This document shows, one piece after another, positions 39,820 through 49,339 of a stretch of 64,000 nt of DNA (position 1 is the stretch's first letter; the number at the start of each line of letters is the position of its first letter). The stretch spans positions 248,001-312,000 of the forward strand of contig NZ_CCDL010000003.1 in the NCBI RefSeq assembly GCF_000724085.1, given 5' to 3'. The notes under the pieces are model-generated. The model searched no databases, was not told where the DNA came from, and saw nothing but the letters and a program-made list of their open reading frames with translations. This stretch comes from Oceanobacillus manasiensis. GTDB lineage: Bacteria > Bacillota > Bacilli > Bacillales > Amphibacillaceae. Both the position numbers and the translations under genes were made by a program.

Positions 39820-40674
39820 ATGAGTAAGTTAGTATTACAAACAGACTTTGGAATTAGTGATGGGGCAGTAAGCGCAATGTATGGAGTAGCCATTTCGGTG
39901 AATCCGAATTTAAGAATATTCGACCTTACCCACGATATACCAGAATACAACATATGGGAGGCTTCTTACAGATTATATCAAACCGTTACCTACTGGCCTG
40001 AAGAGACTGTGTTTGTTTCTGTCGTAGACCCAGGAGTAGGAACAGATCGATTAAGTATTGTTGTTAAAACAACAGATAATCAATATATCGTAACTCCAGA
40101 TAATGGGACACTAACACATATCAAACACCATATTGGTATAAAAGAAGCTAGAATTATTGATGAAAAGATCAATCGTCTACCAAGATCAGGAGAGTCTTAT
40201 ACCTTTCATGGTAGGGATGTATACGCCTATACGGGTGCAAGGCTTGCTTCAAATGTTATTACCTATGAGCAGGTAGGCCCACTTATTAACGTAGAGGAAA
40301 TTGTGGAGTTACCAAAACCAGAAGCTCGGATAGAAAATGATGCAATCATCGGGAATATTGATATTCTTGATATCCGTTTCGGAAATCTATGGACGAATAT
40401 TAATCGAGGGCTATTTAAAGAGGCGACGATCGAATACGGCAATTCTTTGGAAGTTACCATTACAAATAATCAGCAGCAAGTTTATAAAAACATCATGACA
40501 TTTGGCCGTTCCTTTGCTGACAGTCGACTTGGAGAGCCACTAATCTACGTGAATTCACTGGATAAGTTAGGAGTGGCACTTAACCAAGGTTCTTTTGCCA
40601 AGGCATATCATATTAAAACAGGGGCCAATTGGAAAATAAGTATTCGCAAAACTTCGAGTATACATTATAATTAA
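39820..40674 (+). CDS. SAM hydroxide adenosyltransferase (SAM hydrolase, DUF62)
   Basis: A 284-residue protein of the DUF62/fluorinase-related family, which hydrolyses S-adenosylmethionine to adenosine and methionine. Marks: L-Q-T-D-F-G, V-V-D-P-G-V-G-T, V-T-P-D-N-G-T-L-T, F-H-G-R-D-V-Y-A-Y-T-G-A, and a C-terminal domain with F-G-N-L-W-T-N-I. ATG 39820 has GGAGGG upstream; the frame to 39805 is not needed. First gene of a T-box controlled operon, 27 bases before the ECF S-component. Confidence 0.88.
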   Translation: MSKLVLQTDFGISDGAVSAMYGVAISVNPNLRIFDLTHDIPEYNIWEASYRLYQTVTYWPEETVFVSVVDPGVGTDRLSIVVKTTDNQYIVTPDNGTLTHIKHHIGIKEARIIDEKINRLPRSGESYTFHGRDVYAYTGARLASNVITYEQVGPLINVEEIVELPKPEARIENDAIIGNIDILDIRFGNLWTNINRGLFKEATIEYGNSLEVTITNNQQQVYKNIMTFGRSFADSRLGEPLIYVNSLDKLGVALNQGSFAKAYHIKTGANWKISIRKTSSIHYN

Positions 40675-40701
40675 AAAATAGATAAAAAGGGGAAACGACA
40701 A

Positions 40702-41250
40702 ATGAATAAAGGGTTATCAGTTAAAACGATTGTAGCGATAGGGATTGGAGCAGCAATCTATGTTATTTTAGGAAGGTTTGCCTCCATACCGATTGCACCA
40801 AATACGTATGTGGAAACTACCTATCCATTCCTTGCATTGATGGCAGTTATTTTTGGCCCAATAGCAGGGGCGCTTATCGGATTTATCGGGCACGCTTTAA
40901 AGGATGCAATCTCTTATGGCTCTGTTTGGTGGAGTTGGGTATTGGTGTCACTGTTTGTGGGATTTTTTATAGGGCTTATTGCCAAACGGGTTAATATTGA
41001 AGCAGGTGTTTTCGCCACAAAACAAATCCTTTTATTCAATTTGATACAGGCTTCTGTCCAAGCAGTCGGCTGGATCCTAGTGGCTCCTATCCTCGACATA
41101 TTGATCTATGCAGAGCCTGCCAATAAAGTATTTACACAAGGTGTTATTGCAGCAATATCCAATATTGCAATGGTTGGCTTCTTGGGGACATTGTTGCTTG
41201 TCGTATATGCGAAAACACGCAGTCAAAGTAACAGCCTTTCAAAGGAGTAG
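40702..41250 (+). CDS. ECF transporter S-component (UPF0397 family)
   Basis: A 182-residue, five- to six-helix substrate-binding subunit. [36 protein letters not shown] and S-W-V-L-V-S match UPF0397, usually annotated loosely as riboflavin-type. The substrate is unknown; the Met T-box and SAM hydrolase in the operon point to methionine, a SAM-related compound or an adenosine derivative. ATG 40702 follows AAAGGGGAAACGAC. Confidence 0.85.
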   Translation: MNKGLSVKTIVAIGIGAAIYVILGRFASIPIAPNTYVETTYPFLALMAVIFGPIAGALIGFIGHALKDAISYGSVWWSWVLVSLFVGFFIGLIAKRVNIEAGVFATKQILLFNLIQASVQAVGWILVAPILDILIYAEPANKVFTQGVIAAISNIAMVGFLGTLLLVVYAKTRSQSNSLSKE

Positions 41251-41313
41251 GGTGTCTAATACATTCTTTTTTGCTTAAGTATTTGAGAACGATTAACTTC
41301 CTAGGAGTTTAAA

Positions 41314-43017
41314 ATGAAAAAACCGATTATTGCATTTAAGAACTTTACATTTAAATATCGAAGCCAAACAGAGCCTTCATTAAAAAATATAAATTTGACT
41401 ATACACGAAGGAGAAAAAGTATTAATTGTTGGTCCTTCTGGTTCTGGGAAAAGTACGTTAGCACATTGTATAAATGGCCTTGTTCCTTTTTCTTATAAGG
41501 GGGATATTACAGGTAGTCTTACAATTAAAAGCAGGGAAACAAAAGAACTGGATCTTTTTAGTTTGTCCAAGATGGTAGGAACCGTTATGCAAGACCCAGA
41601 TGGACAGTTTATTGGCCTAACGGTTGGTGAGGATATTGCTTTTGCGCTGGAAAATGAGGCTGTTGCAAGTGAGCTAATGAAAGAGAGGGTCGAGCGAGTC
41701 GCGCAGCTTGTCAATATGGATAGTTATCTAGAAGCGTCCATCCATCACCTATCTGGTGGTCAGAAACAACGGGTTTCTCTTGGTGGAGTAATGGTCGATG
41801 ATGTGGATATTCTCTTATTCGATGAGCCACTTGCAAATCTTGACCCGGCGACAGGGAAGTATTCTATTTCTCTCATAGACCAAATCCACGAGGAGAGTAA
41901 CAAAACAATTGTTATGATTGAACACCGTCTCGAAGATGTTTTATATCGGAAAGTGGATCGTATTATAGTCATTAGCGATGGAGAAATCGTGTCAGATACC
42001 AGCCCTGATGAACTATTTTCCACTTCCGTATTGGCGGAAAACAGCATTCGGGAGCCGCTTTACGTAAGGGCAATGAAATATGCAGGGTGCAGGATTCATG
42101 CAAAAATGAAACCAGCACATCCTGAAACCATTGAAATAAATAAAAAGAAATTACATGACTGGTATAAATCCCTTCCTAATCAAACACCGAGTTTAGAAAG
42201 TAAGCCAGTCCTTGAAGTTGACCATGTTACCTTTGCTTATGATACAGGAAAAACCGCCATTCAGGATATGTCCTTTACCATTTACCAAGGGGAAATGGTC
42301 AGCATCGTTGGTCAAAATGGGGCAGGGAAATCCACCATATCAAAAATAATCGTCGGTTTTGAAAAGGTACAGAATGGCACAATTCTTTTTAAGGGAGAAG
42401 ATATTACATCCGATAGCATCCATCAACGCTCAGAACGAATCGGGCTGGTGATGCAAAATCCGAACCAGATGATTTCCAAGCATTTAATTTATGATGAAGT
42501 TGCGCTTGGGTTAGTTAAACGAGGAATTGAAGCGAATGTTATTAAAGAGCGAGTAGAGAAAACGCTGCGTATTTGCGGTCTTTATCCATTTCGAAATTGG
42601 CCGATAAGCGCACTAAGCTTTGGTCAAAAAAAACGGGTCACCATAGCGTCTATTTTGGTTTTAGAACCTGAGGTACTTATCCTTGATGAGCCTACCGCAG
42701 GCCAGGATTTTCGCCACTACACAGAGATAATGGACTTTCTAGAGGTTTTAAATAAACGTGGTATTACCATTATTATGATTACACATGACATGCACCTAAT
42801 GCTTGAATATACACCTCGTGCGATTGCTATTGCCCAGGGAAGGAAGATTGCAGACGATACTGCTGTTAATGTCTTAACAAATCAAACTGTTATTGATGCC
42901 TCTAACTTGAAGGTCACCTCCTTATTCGGACTGGCTGTGCGGGCAGAAATTGCGGACCCGAGAGAGTTCGTAGCTCGCTTTATCGCTTATGACAGGGAGA
43001 TGAGAACATGGCAGTAG
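41314..43017 (+). CDS. ECF transporter duplicated ATPase
   Basis: A 567-residue protein with two complete ABC ATPase domains. Domain 1 has Walker A G-P-S-G-S-G-K-S-T, signature L-S-G-G-Q-K-Q-R and Walker B L-L-F-D-E-P; domain 2 has G-Q-N-G-A-G-K-S-T, a changed signature L-S-F-G-Q-K-K-R and L-I-L-D-E-P. It fuses the A and A' roles that group II modules keep separate, like YkoD. ATG 41314 follows TAGGAG. Overlaps the T-component gene by 10 bases. Confidence 0.92.
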   Translation: MKKPIIAFKNFTFKYRSQTEPSLKNINLTIHEGEKVLIVGPSGSGKSTLAHCINGLVPFSYKGDITGSLTIKSRETKELDLFSLSKMVGTVMQDPDGQFIGLTVGEDIAFALENEAVASELMKERVERVAQLVNMDSYLEASIHHLSGGQKQRVSLGGVMVDDVDILLFDEPLANLDPATGKYSISLIDQIHEESNKTIVMIEHRLEDVLYRKVDRIIVISDGEIVSDTSPDELFSTSVLAENSIREPLYVRAMKYAGCRIHAKMKPAHPETIEINKKKLHDWYKSLPNQTPSLESKPVLEVDHVTFAYDTGKTAIQDMSFTIYQGEMVSIVGQNGAGKSTISKIIVGFEKVQNGTILFKGEDITSDSIHQRSERIGLVMQNPNQMISKHLIYDEVALGLVKRGIEANVIKERVEKTLRICGLYPFRNWPISALSFGQKKRVTIASILVLEPEVLILDEPTAGQDFRHYTEIMDFLEVLNKRGITIIMITHDMHLMLEYTPRAIAIAQGRKIADDTAVNVLTNQTVIDASNLKVTSLFGLAVRAEIADPREFVARFIAYDREMRTWQ

Positions 43018-43844
43018 AAATGCTCACATACATAAAGAAGCAGTCACCAGTTCACGAACTTTCAGGTGTAACAAAGTTGATTATTTTTCTTTGCTGGTCG
43101 ACAGCTGCCATGCTCACTTATGATACATGGGTCCTTTTGGCCCTGCTTGTCATAAGCTTTGTCCTTTTTAAAATATCTAAAATAAAAGTAAGTGAAATTC
43201 GGTTCGTGTTATTATTTATTTTGTTCTTTTTATTATTGAATAACATTGCGATCTACCTTTTTTCTCCACAAGAGGGCGTGAAAATATACGGAACGAGCCA
43301 TGTTATTTGGGATATCGCAGGCAGATATAATATCACATTAGAACAGTTATTTTACCACTTAAATATAACGTTAAAATATTTTGTTGTTATACCAGCTGCA
43401 CTATTATTTGTAGTTACCACAAATCCGAGTGAGTTTGCCTCTTCTCTTAATCGTATCGGCATCCCTTATAAGATTGCTTATTCGGTATCTCTAACTCTAC
43501 GTTATATCCCAGATATCCAACGTGAGTTCCGGTCTATTGCCCAAGCACAGCAGGCTAGAGGATCGGATCTGTCTAAAAATGAAAAGCTGACAAAGAGAAT
43601 AAAAAATGCTTCAGTAATTATCATGCCATTAATATTTTCCAGTTTAGAAAGAATTGAAGTTATTAGTAATGCGATGGAGCTTCGGGGCTTTGGAAAGAAG
43701 AAAAAACGTACATGGTATCGCGCTACACCATTTCGGCGTGGAGATTATTTTACGATTGTAATTGGTGTCATATTATTAATTGCATCACTGGTCGTTACGT
43801 TTCATGATGGAAGCCGCTTCTATAACCCGTTTACATTAAGGTGA
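43008..43844 (+). CDS. ECF transporter T-component
   Basis: A 278-residue transmembrane coupling subunit (CbiQ/EcfT family). Helices lie at about residues 20-75, 105-135 and 245-265. The two cytoplasmic coupling helices carry A-Q-Q-A-R-G-S-D and M-E-L-R-G-F-G, the Ala-Arg-Gly-type motifs that dock into the ATPases. ATG 43008 with AGGGAG upstream, inside the ATPase gene end. Confidence 0.92.
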   Translation: MAVEMLTYIKKQSPVHELSGVTKLIIFLCWSTAAMLTYDTWVLLALLVISFVLFKISKIKVSEIRFVLLFILFFLLLNNIAIYLFSPQEGVKIYGTSHVIWDIAGRYNITLEQLFYHLNITLKYFVVIPAALLFVVTTNPSEFASSLNRIGIPYKIAYSVSLTLRYIPDIQREFRSIAQAQQARGSDLSKNEKLTKRIKNASVIIMPLIFSSLERIEVISNAMELRGFGKKKKRTWYRATPFRRGDYFTIVIGVILLIASLVVTFHDGSRFYNPFTLR

Positions 43845-43957
43845 GTGCATATATGTTGCATCACCTTTTTAATCGAGAAAAATCATTTTTGGCTTGCACA
43901 TATTTCCAATGACTGAAAAATTTGATATGTTAAATGAAAAGAAACGGAGGTTTTTTT

Positions 43958-45259
43958 ATGAGTTGGAATGGTATATTTTACAACAAATTGATGGAGTCTT
44001 ATAATGATAAGCTGAATTATGGTGGCGTCTCAGGGGAAAGATTGGCAGCTAGACTCGCCGCACTATCAGAGATTGGACTTACGGCAGATAAGGGTTCTAA
44101 TCGTCCTGGTTACTCTCTTGAAGAGAAGCAGGCGAAGGATATGGTTGCAGGCTGGATGGAAGATGCTGGCCTTGTCGTCCATCATGACGAGGCTGGGAAT
44201 GTGTTCGGTCGGCTTGCAGGAAAACATAATCATTTGCCGGCCATTTTGAGCGGCTCCCATGTAGATAGTGTACCAAATGGTGGTCACTTTGATGGTCCAT
44301 TAGGTGTATTAGCTGCACTAGAAGTAGCCCAGGCTTGGAAGGATAAGGGCTACCAGCCAGAAAAGCCTTATGAAGTCGTCATCTTTAGTGATGAAGAAGG
44401 GGCCCGATTCAACGGTGGCTTTAACGGAAGTGAAGGTATGATGGGGTTAGGAAGCTTAGAAGAAAAAATGAAATTAAAAGATAGCGAAGGGGTAAGCTTT
44501 GAAGAAGTTTTAAAAAAAGTAGGATTATCTGCAGCACAGTACCCTGAGGCTAAACGGGCTAAAGAAACGATTGAAATGTTTGTGGAAGTACATATTGAAC
44601 AAGGTAAACGTTTAGAAAAACAAAACCTTCCTTGTGGCATTGTAACAGGTATTGCAGGACCATGCTGGCTTGAAGTCACGTTTACTGGAGAAGCGGGCCA
44701 TGCTGGTAATACACCGATGAATGACAGGAGGGATGCACTTGTAGCAGCTTCTGAGTTTATTACAAAAATATCCACATTGCCGTCTGCTGTAAGTGATAGT
44801 GCTGTAGCAACTGTAGGGAAGCTCCACGTCGAACCAAATGGAGTGAATGTGATACCAGGAAAGGTATCGTTATATGTAGATATTCGGGACATTCATAAAG
44901 AGCCGCGTGATAAACTGATTGAGAAAATTAAACAGACAGGTGAGGAAATAGCTGCCAACCACGGAACGACAGTAGCGTATTATGAGACGATGCGCGTATC
45001 ACCAGTGCCCATTGAGGAGAAGACACAGGAGTTAATGGAAGAAGCAATTCGTTCCCAGGGATTAACTCCGTCTTGCTTACCGAGTGGTGCAGGGCATGAT
45101 GCGATGGTAGTAGGTGAAGAAATTCCGGTGGCAATGCTATTTACGAAAAGTGTTAATGGTGTGAGCCATCATCCTGATGAATGGTCTGAACTAAGCGATT
45201 GTGTCCAAACTGTACATGTCCTTAAATCATTTGTAGAAAAGCTCCAACAGGGAGAATGA
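43958..45259 (+). CDS. M20 amidohydrolase (allantoate/N-carbamoyl-amino-acid type)
   Basis: A 433-residue zinc-dependent amidase of the HyuC/AllC group. ATG 43958 has CGGAGG upstream. Metal ligands and neighbours: L-S-G-S-H-V-D-S-V-P-N-G-G-H-F-D-G-P, S-D-E-E-G-A-R-F, and late S-G-A-G-H-D-A-M. E-V-H-I-E-Q-G-K-R-L-E fits the same group. Possible reactions are hydrolysis of allantoate, ureidoglycolate or N-carbamoyl-L-amino acids. No purine-catabolism genes adjoin, so the substrate is open. The histidine-kinase gene begins 4 bases after its stop. Confidence 0.87.
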   Translation: MSWNGIFYNKLMESYNDKLNYGGVSGERLAARLAALSEIGLTADKGSNRPGYSLEEKQAKDMVAGWMEDAGLVVHHDEAGNVFGRLAGKHNHLPAILSGSHVDSVPNGGHFDGPLGVLAALEVAQAWKDKGYQPEKPYEVVIFSDEEGARFNGGFNGSEGMMGLGSLEEKMKLKDSEGVSFEEVLKKVGLSAAQYPEAKRAKETIEMFVEVHIEQGKRLEKQNLPCGIVTGIAGPCWLEVTFTGEAGHAGNTPMNDRRDALVAASEFITKISTLPSAVSDSAVATVGKLHVEPNGVNVIPGKVSLYVDIRDIHKEPRDKLIEKIKQTGEEIAANHGTTVAYYETMRVSPVPIEEKTQELMEEAIRSQGLTPSCLPSGAGHDAMVVGEEIPVAMLFTKSVNGVSHHPDEWSELSDCVQTVHVLKSFVEKLQQGE

Positions 45260-45263
45260 AAAA

Positions 45264-46349
45264 GTGAAGTTATTTTGGGTTCGATTTGGTATTCTTAGCA
45301 TACTATGGTTATGTATTATTACATTGAATAGTGACAATGTACCGATAAGTATTTTGTTTTTTGCCGCTTCACTGGCTTTATACTTTTTCCTTTCTGTTGG
45401 AAAATTTCCTAATACTCTAATTGTTGTCCTGCTTGTAATTGGTTTTATCCATTTTTTAATAGTAGGACAAGAATCTGCCTTTTACACTATGGCCCTTTTC
45501 TACTTCTATTCTTTAGACGGGGTTTATCGTATTAGTCGGCAAAAATCCTTGATTGTATTATCTGCCTCTTTATTTCTTTCCCTTTTTTCTCTTCTGTTAC
45601 ATGATCAACTGACAGTGGAAGCGATCTTGGTTCTCACTATACTTTATGTGTTAGCAGGAAAAGTAGCAGTGATGATTACAAAAAGAGAGGAAATACGTCA
45701 GTTATATGAAGAGTTACGCGGCGAATATCGCAATTTGAAAAGGCTAAATCTAGTGGCTGAGCGGGATGCAAGGTTAGAAGAGCGAACGAATATTGCCCGT
45801 GATATTCATGATTCGGTAGGCCACCGTCTAACAGCTCTAATAATGAAATTGGAAATGCTCTCCATTCAACGACAAAATGAAGAATACACTGAATTGAAGC
45901 GTATGGCGACTGAAAGCCTTGAGGAGACGAGGCAGGCGGTAAGGGCATTGAAGATTGAGGAGAATGAAGGCATTGCTACTGTTGTCCAGTTAATACGAAA
46001 GCTTGAATCAGAAAGTCATATTATGGTGCAATTTACGATGAAGCAGGGTGTCCTTTCAGTTGGACTTTCTAATGAAAAAAGTGTTGTATTATATAGAGTG
46101 ATTCAAGAAGCTTTGACAAATGCTATGCGTCATGCACAATCGAGGGAAGTGCGCGTAACACTCGGTAAGTCAGCAACAGGATCTATTTCATTCGAAATTG
46201 AAAATGCATTACATAAGGCCACATCTTTTAAAGAAGGGTTTGGCATCACGATGATGAGAAAGCGTGTGGATGAAATAGGAGGAAGATTGGAAGTGGTGCA
46301 AACGACCAACCAATTTCTTGTTTCAGGGATAATTCCCTGTGAGGGCTAG
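45264..46349 (+). CDS. LnrJ-like sensor histidine kinase
   Basis: A 361-residue NarL/DesK-type kinase. GTG start 45264, served by GGAG at the end of the preceding gene. About five transmembrane helices (residues 5-135), a coiled coil, the HisKA_3 box with A-R-D-I-H-D-S-V-G-H (phospho-His182) and a HATPase domain with E-A-L-T-N-A-M-R-H-A and G-F-G-I-T-M-M. Adjacent to its regulator and an ABC exporter in the order of B. subtilis lnrJKLMN (yfiJKLMN), where it senses linearmycin-type polyenes. Homology to that exact kinase is inferred from gene order. Confidence 0.85.
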   Translation: MKLFWVRFGILSILWLCIITLNSDNVPISILFFAASLALYFFLSVGKFPNTLIVVLLVIGFIHFLIVGQESAFYTMALFYFYSLDGVYRISRQKSLIVLSASLFLSLFSLLLHDQLTVEAILVLTILYVLAGKVAVMITKREEIRQLYEELRGEYRNLKRLNLVAERDARLEERTNIARDIHDSVGHRLTALIMKLEMLSIQRQNEEYTELKRMATESLEETRQAVRALKIEENEGIATVVQLIRKLESESHIMVQFTMKQGVLSVGLSNEKSVVLYRVIQEALTNAMRHAQSREVRVTLGKSATGSISFEIENALHKATSFKEGFGITMMRKRVDEIGGRLEVVQTTNQFLVSGIIPCEG

Positions 46350-46359
46350 GGGGAAGAGG

Positions 46360-46995
46360 ATGAAGGTTTTGCTTGTAGAAGATCAAGTGATTGTAAGACA
46401 AGGTCTTAAAGTAATATTAGAGCAGGATGAGAATGTAACCGTATCGCATGAAGCATCAAATGGTCAGGAAGCCATTGACGTATTGGAAAAACATATTATT
46501 GATTTCGTGATGATGGATGTTCGTATGCCTGTAATGAATGGGGTAGAAGCAACAAGAGTGATTAAACAGCGATGGCCTCATATTAAAGTACTTATTTTAA
46601 CGACATTTAATGATGATACATATGCAGTAGAGGCACTTAGACAGGGGGCGAATGGCTTTTTACTTAAAACTTCAGAGTCAGCCAAATTAATAGCTGCAGT
46701 ACACAGTTGTATGAAGGGCGGTTTAATCATACATGAAGAAGTGGCAGCAAAAGTCATGCCTAAACTGTTAGAACGTTCAACACAATCTCCACACCGAGAA
46801 GTTTCTCTTTCCGAAAGAGAATTAGCAATTACCAAGCTGGTGGGAGAGGGGAAAACGAATAAGGAAATTGCCACTGCACTATTTCTCTCTGTGGGTACGG
46901 TTAAGAATCACCTAACCCATATTCTTCAGAAAACAGGACAGCGTGATCGTACACAGCTTGCCATCTATGCTTTAAAGCATGACATATCAGATTAA
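46360..46995 (+). CDS. LnrK-like response regulator (NarL/FixJ family)
   Basis: A 211-residue regulator. ATG 46360 has GGGGGAAG upstream. Receiver domain with acidic pair E7-D8, phospho-Asp53 in V-M-M-D-V-R-M-P, Thr in L-T-T-F and Lys in L-L-K-T; C-terminal LuxR HTH with S-E-R-E-L-A-I-T-K-L-V and N-K-E-I-A-T-A-L-F-L-S-V-G-T-V-K-N-H. Starts 10 bases after the kinase stop. Expected to activate the ABC genes downstream. Confidence 0.9.
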   Translation: MKVLLVEDQVIVRQGLKVILEQDENVTVSHEASNGQEAIDVLEKHIIDFVMMDVRMPVMNGVEATRVIKQRWPHIKVLILTTFNDDTYAVEALRQGANGFLLKTSESAKLIAAVHSCMKGGLIIHEEVAAKVMPKLLERSTQSPHREVSLSERELAITKLVGEGKTNKEIATALFLSVGTVKNHLTHILQKTGQRDRTQLAIYALKHDISD

Positions 46996-47002
46996 CTATC
47001 TT

Positions 47003-47029
47003 AAAGCTCTCCCTAGGGTGAGCTTTTTT
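47003..47029 (+). terminator. Terminator after the two-component genes
   Basis: AAAGCTC-T-CCC-TA-GGG-T-GAGCTTT then TTT, splitting the two-component pair from the ABC genes. Confidence 0.75.
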
Positions 47030-47141
47030 CATGTTTTTAAAAAAGTGACTCAAGTCATATTAAGAAGCAACAAAACATGACTACAGACAGTATGCGCCAG
47101 ATATGTTTTATTCTAAAATTAAATAGAAGGAGGGGAGACAT

Positions 47142-48074
47142 ATGTTAGAACTAGTTGATCTCTCAAAGAAATTCAAGCAGCTTTATGCTGTGAAAAATGT
47201 AAATATGTTTGTAGAACGAGGGGAAATTATTGGATTACTAGGCCCAAACGGTGCTGGAAAATCTACTGCCATTTCTATGATATCCTCATTAGCAGAGCCC
47301 ACTTCTGGCGATGTACGATTCCACAATGAAAGCATTCTGAAAAAACCAGGGGATTTCCGTAATATCGTCGGGGTGATTCCACAAGAGATTGCACTATATA
47401 CTGACCTCACCGCAGATGAGAACCTACAATTCTTTGGTAGGATGTACCGATTGAAAGGTTCTACCTTGAAAAACAAAATAAATGAAATACTGGATTTAGT
47501 TGGTTTGACTGATAGAAGAAAGGATGTCGTAAAGACCTTTTCAGGAGGGATGAAACGCCGACTTAATATTGGTGTCGCCTTGTTACATGACCCAGAACTA
47601 CTTATTATGGATGAACCGACCGTTGGCATAGATCCGCAATCACGAAATTATATTTTGGAAACTGTTAAACGACTTAATAAAGAAAGAGATATGACCGTTA
47701 TATACACAAGTCACTATATGGAAGAAGTAGAGTTCCTTTGTGACCGCATTTATATCATGGATCATGGAAATCTTATAGCTTCGGGAACTAATGAAGAGAT
47801 TAAACGCATTTTATCTTCAGAAAAAACAATTTCCATTAAAAGTGATCAATTAAATGAGCAGTTTATATCTTTAATACAGGAGCACCCACTTGTTAATCGT
47901 GTCGTGACAACAGATAAAGAGATCACCCTTATGGTTGCAAAAGAAGTAAGTATGTTTGTTGAATTGACGAAGTTTGCTGAGCAAGCAGGCATTGAATTGA
48001 CCTCAGTTCATAACAGAACCCCAACCTTGGAGGATGTGTTTTTGCATCTTACAGGGCGTGCTTTACGGGATTAG
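47142..48074 (+). CDS. LnrL-like ABC exporter ATPase
   Basis: A 310-residue ABC-2 type ATPase. Walker A G-P-N-G-A-G-K-S-T at about 37-45, Q-loop P-Q-E, signature F-S-G-G-M-K-R-R, Walker B L-L-I-M-D-E-P, H-loop T-S-H-Y-M-E-E; the C-terminal extension ends T-L-E-D-V-F-L-H-L-T-G. ATG 47142 follows AGGAGGGG. Partners are the two permeases that follow. Confidence 0.92.
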   Translation: MLELVDLSKKFKQLYAVKNVNMFVERGEIIGLLGPNGAGKSTAISMISSLAEPTSGDVRFHNESILKKPGDFRNIVGVIPQEIALYTDLTADENLQFFGRMYRLKGSTLKNKINEILDLVGLTDRRKDVVKTFSGGMKRRLNIGVALLHDPELLIMDEPTVGIDPQSRNYILETVKRLNKERDMTVIYTSHYMEEVEFLCDRIYIMDHGNLIASGTNEEIKRILSSEKTISIKSDQLNEQFISLIQEHPLVNRVVTTDKEITLMVAKEVSMFVELTKFAEQAGIELTSVHNRTPTLEDVFLHLTGRALRD

Positions 48075-48085
48075 GGGGTGAGATG

Positions 48086-49339
48086 ATGATAGGACAGATT
48101 ATAAAAAAACAAGCATTGGAGTTTCTACGTAATCCAGTTCAACTATTATTACTCGTTGGTTTGCCAATTATTCTTATATTGATACTAGGTGTAGCATTAA
48201 GTGGTTTCATGAATGGAGAGAGCCCGGTTATTAAAGTGAAACTAGCCATCTTAGAGCAAGAAAGCGAGGAAGTGCAATTAGAGCGCTTTGCAGACGACTT
48301 AGGGGAAGAGCTACCAACCGAAGCCATAGAAGAAATGGAAAATATATTACCAATTGAACGGTTGAAACAGGATGTTTTAGGTAGTGAAGAAGCTTCGAAG
48401 TATATCACACTTGAGGAAATATCGTCTGAAGATAAGGAAAGGGTATTGAACGACAATACGTACACAGCGCTAATAGAGGTTCCTGAAAACTTTTCTTATG
48501 AAATTTTACAGTACTGGTTTAGTGCTGAGGAGAAGCGGTCTTCTGTACATCTGTATACAAACACAGAACATCAGCTTGGTGTAAGTATCGTGGACGGTAT
48601 TCTTACCCAATACCAGGATCAGCTTACACTGCATTCATTTATAAACGAGAAACAAATTGACCCAGTTGTATTTGAAGAGAACTTACAAAATGTGACAGCA
48701 GATGTATCAACGATGGGACAGCAGCGTGCTGTTAGTTCAAAAGATTATTATACAGTGGGAATGGCAGTTATGAACGTTCTCTTCATTGCATCAACAATTG
48801 GTTCCATTGCTTTTTTAGAGAAAAGTACTTTTGTGTTTGACCGTATCATTTTAGCGAATGTTTCACGATGGACCTATTTTATTGGAATTCTCCTATCAGG
48901 AATGATCTTTGCATTTTTACATCTCCTGTTAATTTTTGGATTTGCTTGGATTGTTTTTGGAGTAACATGGCCGAATTTGTTTGGCTTTACCTTTGTGACC
49001 ATGAGTTTCGCTATAGCAGTTGGAGGGATTGCGGTATTATTAACCGCACTATGTTATCGACTAAACTCTGAGGTGATTACCAACTTTTTCTCTAGTATTC
49101 TTGTGTCATTAATGGCTTTACTTGGTGGAAGTTTCTTCCCAATTGGAGATTCATCTGCCTTTATTTCCAAAATGGGAAATGTAACACCAAACGGTGCTGG
49201 AATGTCTGCTTATTTAAGTATACTTCGTGGCAATGAACTTTCTGATGTGACAAATCATGTTGTCTTTCTACTATTATTCGGTGTTATATCTATTATTGTT
49301 GCAGCATGGAGCTTTCCGAAAAGGGGGGCTGCCTTATGA
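48086..49339 (+). CDS. LnrM-like ABC-2 permease
   Basis: A 417-residue permease (ATG 48086 has GGGGG 9 bases upstream; ATG 48083 is an alternative). Helix 1 at about 20-38, then a large extracellular domain (about 40-210) and five C-terminal helices. The G-G-S-F-F-P-I stretch is typical of ABC2_membrane_3. The linearmycin-type exporter would be a heteromer with the next gene product, which overlaps by 4 bases. Confidence 0.87.
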   Translation: MIGQIIKKQALEFLRNPVQLLLLVGLPIILILILGVALSGFMNGESPVIKVKLAILEQESEEVQLERFADDLGEELPTEAIEEMENILPIERLKQDVLGSEEASKYITLEEISSEDKERVLNDNTYTALIEVPENFSYEILQYWFSAEEKRSSVHLYTNTEHQLGVSIVDGILTQYQDQLTLHSFINEKQIDPVVFEENLQNVTADVSTMGQQRAVSSKDYYTVGMAVMNVLFIASTIGSIAFLEKSTFVFDRIILANVSRWTYFIGILLSGMIFAFLHLLLIFGFAWIVFGVTWPNLFGFTFVTMSFAIAVGGIAVLLTALCYRLNSEVITNFFSSILVSLMALLGGSFFPIGDSSAFISKMGNVTPNGAGMSAYLSILRGNELSDVTNHVVFLLLFGVISIIVAAWSFPKRGAAL

